Positions 5,613 to 8,366 of a DNA stretch of 8,366 nucleotides are shown piece after piece (position 1 is the stretch's first letter; every line of letters begins with the position of its first letter). The position numbers and the translations under genes were made by a program. The notes under the pieces are model-generated. The model did not search any database. It was not told where the DNA came from and saw only the letters and a list, made by a program, of their open reading frames with translations. This DNA is from Tatlockia sp. (GTDB lineage Bacteria > Cyanobacteriota > Cyanobacteriia > Cyanobacteriales > Chroococcidiopsidaceae). The stretch is taken from contig JACCVJ010000421.1 in the NCBI GenBank assembly GCA_013698215.1, positions 1 to 8,366 on the forward strand. The letters run 5' to 3'.

Positions 5613-6542
5613 GTGGACTCAATTTTTTTTGATGCTAAGTTAGGCGATGAAGATCGCAGACACCATTTATACAACGGACAGATATTCGTTTATTCTACTT
5701 GTCCAAGTGCAATCGCCATGACAAAATTTGCTCGCGAGATGATTGAGGAGGCTTTTGCTCCATTAGATCCACGAAAGGCACAATATAGCCTCTATGTCGA
5801 GGAATATGTGGCAATTTTGGCTAAATTGAAGCCAGCTTTTATTCATCATCCTAAGTCAAAGCAATTTCTTCAGGGAATTTTAAGCGAACTAGGTTGTGAC
5901 TTGAATAAAACTTACTTTGATGTACCACGCATGAGAACTTCAACCAGTGACAGCTATCTAAGTTCGGGAATTGCTTACGCCTTCCATCCTCATCGCGATA
6001 CTTGGTATTCTGCGCCTGCTTGTCAGCTAAATTGGTGGTTTCCTATTTATGATGTTGAGCCAAATAATGTTATGGCTTTCCATCCCCGCTATTGGAGCCA
6101 GCCCGTGAAAAATGGCTCCAGTAGTTACAACTATTATGAATGGAACAAGAAAAACCGCAAAAACGCCGCTCAACATATCAAAAAAGATACGCGCAAGCAA
6201 CCCCACGCCGAAGAACCAATAGAAATCGAACCCCAGTTAAGAATTGTTTCTCAACCTGGTGGAGTAATGATCTTTTCCGGCGCGCAGATGCACTCAACAG
6301 TACCCAATAATTCTGGTAGTACGCGCTTTAGTATCGATTTTCGTACTGTGCATCTTGATGATGTAGTAGCAAAACGTAGTGCGCCAAACGTTGATTCTGC
6401 TTGTACGGGAACAACTATGAGGGACTACTTACGTGGTAATGACTTTGCTGGTATACCTGAAGATATAGTTGCTCTCTACGATGGAAAACCACCAGCCGCC
6501 GACGATGTGCTGGTTTTCCAGCCTGCAATTTTAAATAGTTAG
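5613..6542 (+). CDS. Fe(II)/2-oxoglutarate oxygenase, phytanoyl-CoA dioxygenase-like
   Basis: A 309-residue protein that I assign to the non-haem iron, 2-oxoglutarate-dependent oxygenases from its metal-binding pattern: HPHRDT with His127-x-Asp129, then a distal His227 in GAQMHSTVPNNSG, followed by Arg238 in RFSIDFR, the expected 2-oxoglutarate carboxylate ligand. The 98-residue spacing and the PGGVMIFSG strand (215-223) before the distal His fit the phytanoyl-CoA dioxygenase branch. A Trp-rich core strand, QLNWWFPIYDV (138-148), and a basic insert near 178-196 (KKNRKN to DTRKQ) are distinctive. No signal peptide or membrane segment is seen, so it is cytoplasmic. Such enzymes hydroxylate, desaturate or rearrange small molecules, sugars or lipids; the substrate here is unknown. 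The start is GTG with an ideal Shine-Dalgarno. A T8 run at 5623-5630 (codons 4-6) is a potential slippage site. Its setting between sugar genes suggests tailoring of a glycan building block. Confidence 0.75.
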   Translation: MDSIFFDAKLGDEDRRHHLYNGQIFVYSTCPSAIAMTKFAREMIEEAFAPLDPRKAQYSLYVEEYVAILAKLKPAFIHHPKSKQFLQGILSELGCDLNKTYFDVPRMRTSTSDSYLSSGIAYAFHPHRDTWYSAPACQLNWWFPIYDVEPNNVMAFHPRYWSQPVKNGSSSYNYYEWNKKNRKNAAQHIKKDTRKQPHAEEPIEIEPQLRIVSQPGGVMIFSGAQMHSTVPNNSGSTRFSIDFRTVHLDDVVAKRSAPNVDSACTGTTMRDYLRGNDFAGIPEDIVALYDGKPPAADDVLVFQPAILNS

Positions 6543-6550
6543 GCTCCAAA

Positions 6551-6560
6551 TGCGATCGCA
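6551..6560. repeat. HIP1 palindrome in the intergenic gap
   Basis: TGCGATCGCA, a perfect 10-base palindrome containing the cyanobacterial HIP1 octamer GCGATCGC, fills part of the 39-base gap before the nucleotidyltransferase gene. The other four copies (1987-1994, 2538-2545, 4491-4498, 5363-5370) all lie inside genes. HIP1 is a genome-wide signature of many cyanobacteria and need not be regulatory here. Confidence 0.8.
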
Positions 6561-6581
6561 CTTTTAATTTTTTGGTAACTC

Positions 6582-7370
6582 ATGGCAATTAAAAAATACA
6601 ACATTCTTGGTGCGATCGGTTTGATTCCCGCCGCCGGAGAGGGCAAGCGAATTTCCCCCTTACCTGGTAGCAAAGAGTTGTATCCAATTGGCTTTCAAGT
6701 AGCAACCGATGGTAGTTTGCGCCCCAAAGTAGTTTGTCATTACTTACTAGAAAGTATGCGCCTGGCTGGTATTCGCAAGGCTTATTTGCTTTTACGACCC
6801 CATAAGTGGGATATTCCGGCTTATTTGGGCGATGGAACGCTGGTAGACATGAATTTAGGATATTTAGTCGTAAGTTCGCTATTTGGCGTTCCCTATACCT
6901 TGGATCGCGCCTATGAGTTTGTGCAAGATGCGGTAATTACTTTAGGTTTTCCTGATATTATTTTTCAACCCCAAAACGCTTTTGGGCAATTATTGGCGCA
7001 CCTAAGCGATTCTGAGGCAGATTTGGTTTTAGGTGTTGTCCCTTTTGACCAACCCCATAAAGGCGGAATGGTTGATTTTGATGCCAATGGCTGCGTTAGT
7101 CTTGTCCTAGATAAGCCGCAACAAAGCACCCTGCGTTATAGCTGGTTTACCGCAGCCTGGATACCAAGTTTTACAGAGTTTTTGCACCAATATTTAGCTA
7201 ATCAGCCAATTGTGCCACCGCAGGAGGTTTTGATTAACGATGTGATTCAAGCAGCTATTGATAGCGGTTTAAAGGTAGAGGTAGAGGTATTTGAAAATGG
7301 TAGTTTTCTTGATATTGGTACTCCTGAAGATTTAATTCGCGCTGTTCGCAAGGGGGCAAGTCAAGTATAA
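6582..7370 (+). CDS. Divergent sugar-phosphate nucleotidyltransferase
   Basis: A 262-residue single-domain nucleotidyltransferase related to RmlA/glucose-1-phosphate thymidylyltransferases, expected to make an NDP-sugar from NTP and a sugar 1-phosphate. Seen: the N-terminal loop PAAGEGKR (residues 16-23), a variant of GGxGTRL; SKELYPIG (30-37) in place of the usual KPLxP(V/I); LGFPDIIF (121-128) with Asp125 where RmlA enzymes bind metal; and the C-terminal DIGTPEDL (244-251). The core motifs are present, so it is probably active, but the substitutions put it outside the well-characterised CDP- and dTDP-glucose enzymes, and nucleotide and sugar specificity cannot be assigned. A second nucleotidyltransferase in the same series as rfbF suggests a second activated unit. 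The ATG at 6582 has only a weak ribosome binding site. It lies 39 bases after the oxygenase gene and 58 before the DUF4910 gene. Confidence 0.8.
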   Translation: MAIKKYNILGAIGLIPAAGEGKRISPLPGSKELYPIGFQVATDGSLRPKVVCHYLLESMRLAGIRKAYLLLRPHKWDIPAYLGDGTLVDMNLGYLVVSSLFGVPYTLDRAYEFVQDAVITLGFPDIIFQPQNAFGQLLAHLSDSEADLVLGVVPFDQPHKGGMVDFDANGCVSLVLDKPQQSTLRYSWFTAAWIPSFTEFLHQYLANQPIVPPQEVLINDVIQAAIDSGLKVEVEVFENGSFLDIGTPEDLIRAVRKGASQV

Positions 7371-7428
7371 AATTACTGCGTTGAAAGCGGAAAAATAGTA
7401 ATTGTTGAATTAAATAATTAGAGGAAAA

Positions 7429-8366
7429 ATGATTGTAGAAAGTTTAGATATTGAACGGAATAAAACTGACGATATTGGGCAAAGTATGTATCAGTTGATA
7501 ACCAAACTATATCCAATTTGCCGCAGTATTACGGGTGATGGGTTTCGAGAAACTTTAAGTATTATTAAAGAGGATATTTCCCTTGAAGTTCATGAAGTAC
7601 CTACCGGAACAGAGGTATATGATTGGACTGTGCCGAAGGAATGGAATATTAAAGATGCTTATATTAAAAACTCTCAGGGTGAAAAAATTGTAGATTTTAA
7701 TAATTCTAACTTGCACGTTGTAAATTACAGCGTACCCGTCCAGCAAAAAATGAGTTTAGAAGAACTAAAAACCCATTTATTTACGTTGCCCGATTATCCT
7801 GATTGGATTCCTTATCGAACCTCTTATTACAAGGAAAGTTGGGGATTTTGTCTAACTCATAAACAATATTTAGAGTTGCAAGACGGCGAAACTTATGAAG
7901 TAGTTATTGATTCTTCTTTAGAAGCTGGTCATTTAACCTATGGTGAATATTTTATTGCTGGAGAAACCAGCGAAGAAGTCTTGATTTCTTGCCATAGCTG
8001 TCATCCTTCTTTATGTAATGATAATCTCTCAGGAATCTCGGTGGCTGTGTTTTTAGCTCAACACTTGAGTAAATTATCTCTGCATTATTCTTACCGATTT
8101 CTGTTTATTCCTGGCACAATTGGCTCGGTAACTTGGCTATGTCACAATGAAGCCCAAACCCGTAATATTAAACATGGTTTGGTTTTGACTTGTGTAGGCG
8201 ACGGGGGTAAGTTTACTTATAAAAAAAGCCGCCAAGGTAGTGCAGAAATTGACAAAATTGCTGAGTATGTATTAGCAAATTCAGGAAACGAGTATGAAGT
8301 AATTGATTTCTTTCCCTATGGCTATGACGAACGACAATATTGTTCGCCCGGTTTTAATTTGGCGGT
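7429..8366 (+). CDS. DUF4910 aminopeptidase-like protein (3' truncated by window)
   Basis: The open frame runs from ATG 7429 to the window end: 312 codons plus two bases, with no stop. GAGG at 7421-7424 is the ribosome binding site. I recognise the DUF4910 family, an M28-aminopeptidase-like fold with an inserted DUF2172 domain, from LYPICRSITGDGFRETL (27-43), VPKEWNIKDAYI (68-79), DWIPYRTSYYKESWGFCL (125-142), the metal-site-like CHSCHPSLCNDNLSG (188-202), IPGTIGSVTWL (227-237) and YGYDERQYCSPGFNLA (297-312). Relatives are about 430 residues, so roughly the last quarter lies outside. The NDNxSG stretch resembles the DDNxSG metal motif of M28 peptidases, but the following segment has no Glu-Glu pair, so classical peptidase activity is doubtful. 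Members often sit in polysaccharide and natural-product clusters with no established function. There is no signal peptide, which suggests a cytoplasmic tailoring role. Confidence 0.85.
   Translation, partial: MIVESLDIERNKTDDIGQSMYQLITKLYPICRSITGDGFRETLSIIKEDISLEVHEVPTGTEVYDWTVPKEWNIKDAYIKNSQGEKIVDFNNSNLHVVNYSVPVQQKMSLEELKTHLFTLPDYPDWIPYRTSYYKESWGFCLTHKQYLELQDGETYEVVIDSSLEAGHLTYGEYFIAGETSEEVLISCHSCHPSLCNDNLSGISVAVFLAQHLSKLSLHYSYRFLFIPGTIGSVTWLCHNEAQTRNIKHGLVLTCVGDGGKFTYKKSRQGSAEIDKIAEYVLANSGNEYEVIDFFPYGYDERQYCSPGFNLA

Noticed and set aside
1987..6559. GCGATCGC octamers as regulator sites of this cluster
   Set aside because: They are HIP1 sequences, spread genome-wide in cyanobacteria and mostly within genes here. 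They are useful as a taxonomic clue, not as evidence of regulation.
7371..7403. 7-bp inverted repeat AATTACT/AGTAATT after the nucleotidyltransferase gene as a terminator
   Set aside because: The stem is AT-only except one pair, the loop is 19 bases and no T-run follows. It is more likely chance in AT-rich spacer.
7555..7746. 63-codon open frame on the minus strand
   Set aside because: It lies wholly inside the DUF4910 coding region, which is strongly supported on the + strand. Its translation has no recognisable motif.
1..8366. CRISPR arrays, tRNA/rRNA genes, insertion sequences
   Set aside because: I saw no regularly spaced repeats, no tRNA-like cloverleaf or rRNA sequence, and no transposase reading frame on either strand.

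Overview
The window looks like cyanobacterial chromosome. It carries five perfect GCGATCGC octamers (HIP1-type palindromes, starting at 1987, 2538, 4491, 5363 and 6552), which is far more than chance for an AT-leaning 8.4 kb stretch. The proteins also read like those of filamentous or unicellular cyanobacteria. Everything that is clearly coding lies on the + strand. The most probable identity is the nucleotide-sugar section of a surface-polysaccharide (O-antigen or exopolysaccharide) or glycoconjugate cluster.

Layout. 1-417: no supported gene. Two adjacent hairpin-forming inverted repeats (210-280 and 293-357) lie just upstream of the first gene. 418-1191: rfbF, glucose-1-phosphate cytidylyltransferase. 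1380-2594: LhgO-family FAD oxidase. 2610-3635: extended SDR (sugar epimerase/reductase). 3707-4942: zinc-finger-containing sugar C-methyltransferase. 4939-5505: RmlC-type cupin epimerase, overlapping the methyltransferase by ATGA. 5613-6542: Fe(II)/2-oxoglutarate oxygenase of the phytanoyl-CoA-dioxygenase type, with a GTG start behind a near-perfect Shine-Dalgarno. 6582-7370: divergent sugar nucleotidyltransferase. 7429-end: N-terminal part of a DUF4910 (M28 aminopeptidase-like) protein that runs off the window.

How the genes may work together (inference). RfbF would make CDP-glucose. A CDP-glucose 4,6-dehydratase, not seen in this window, would make the 4-keto-6-deoxy sugar. The C-methyltransferase would add a methyl branch next to the keto group, the cupin would epimerise C5 and/or C3, and the SDR would reduce or epimerise C4. 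The result would be a CDP-activated, C-methyl-branched 6-deoxyhexose. Two oxidative enzymes are unusual additions: an LhgO-like FAD oxidase, whose classical product is 2-oxoglutarate, and a 2-oxoglutarate-dependent oxygenase. The second nucleotidyltransferase and the DUF4910 protein suggest a second activated building block or a tailoring step. No glycosyltransferase, flippase, polymerase, mobile element, RNA gene or CRISPR array is visible here.

Points most worth a second look: the combined branched-sugar plus oxidation cassette; a G7 tract that forms a canonical-looking -1 slippery heptamer and could fuse the methyltransferase to the epimerase; the paired hairpins before rfbF; and the missing M28-type Glu pair in the DUF4910 protein.
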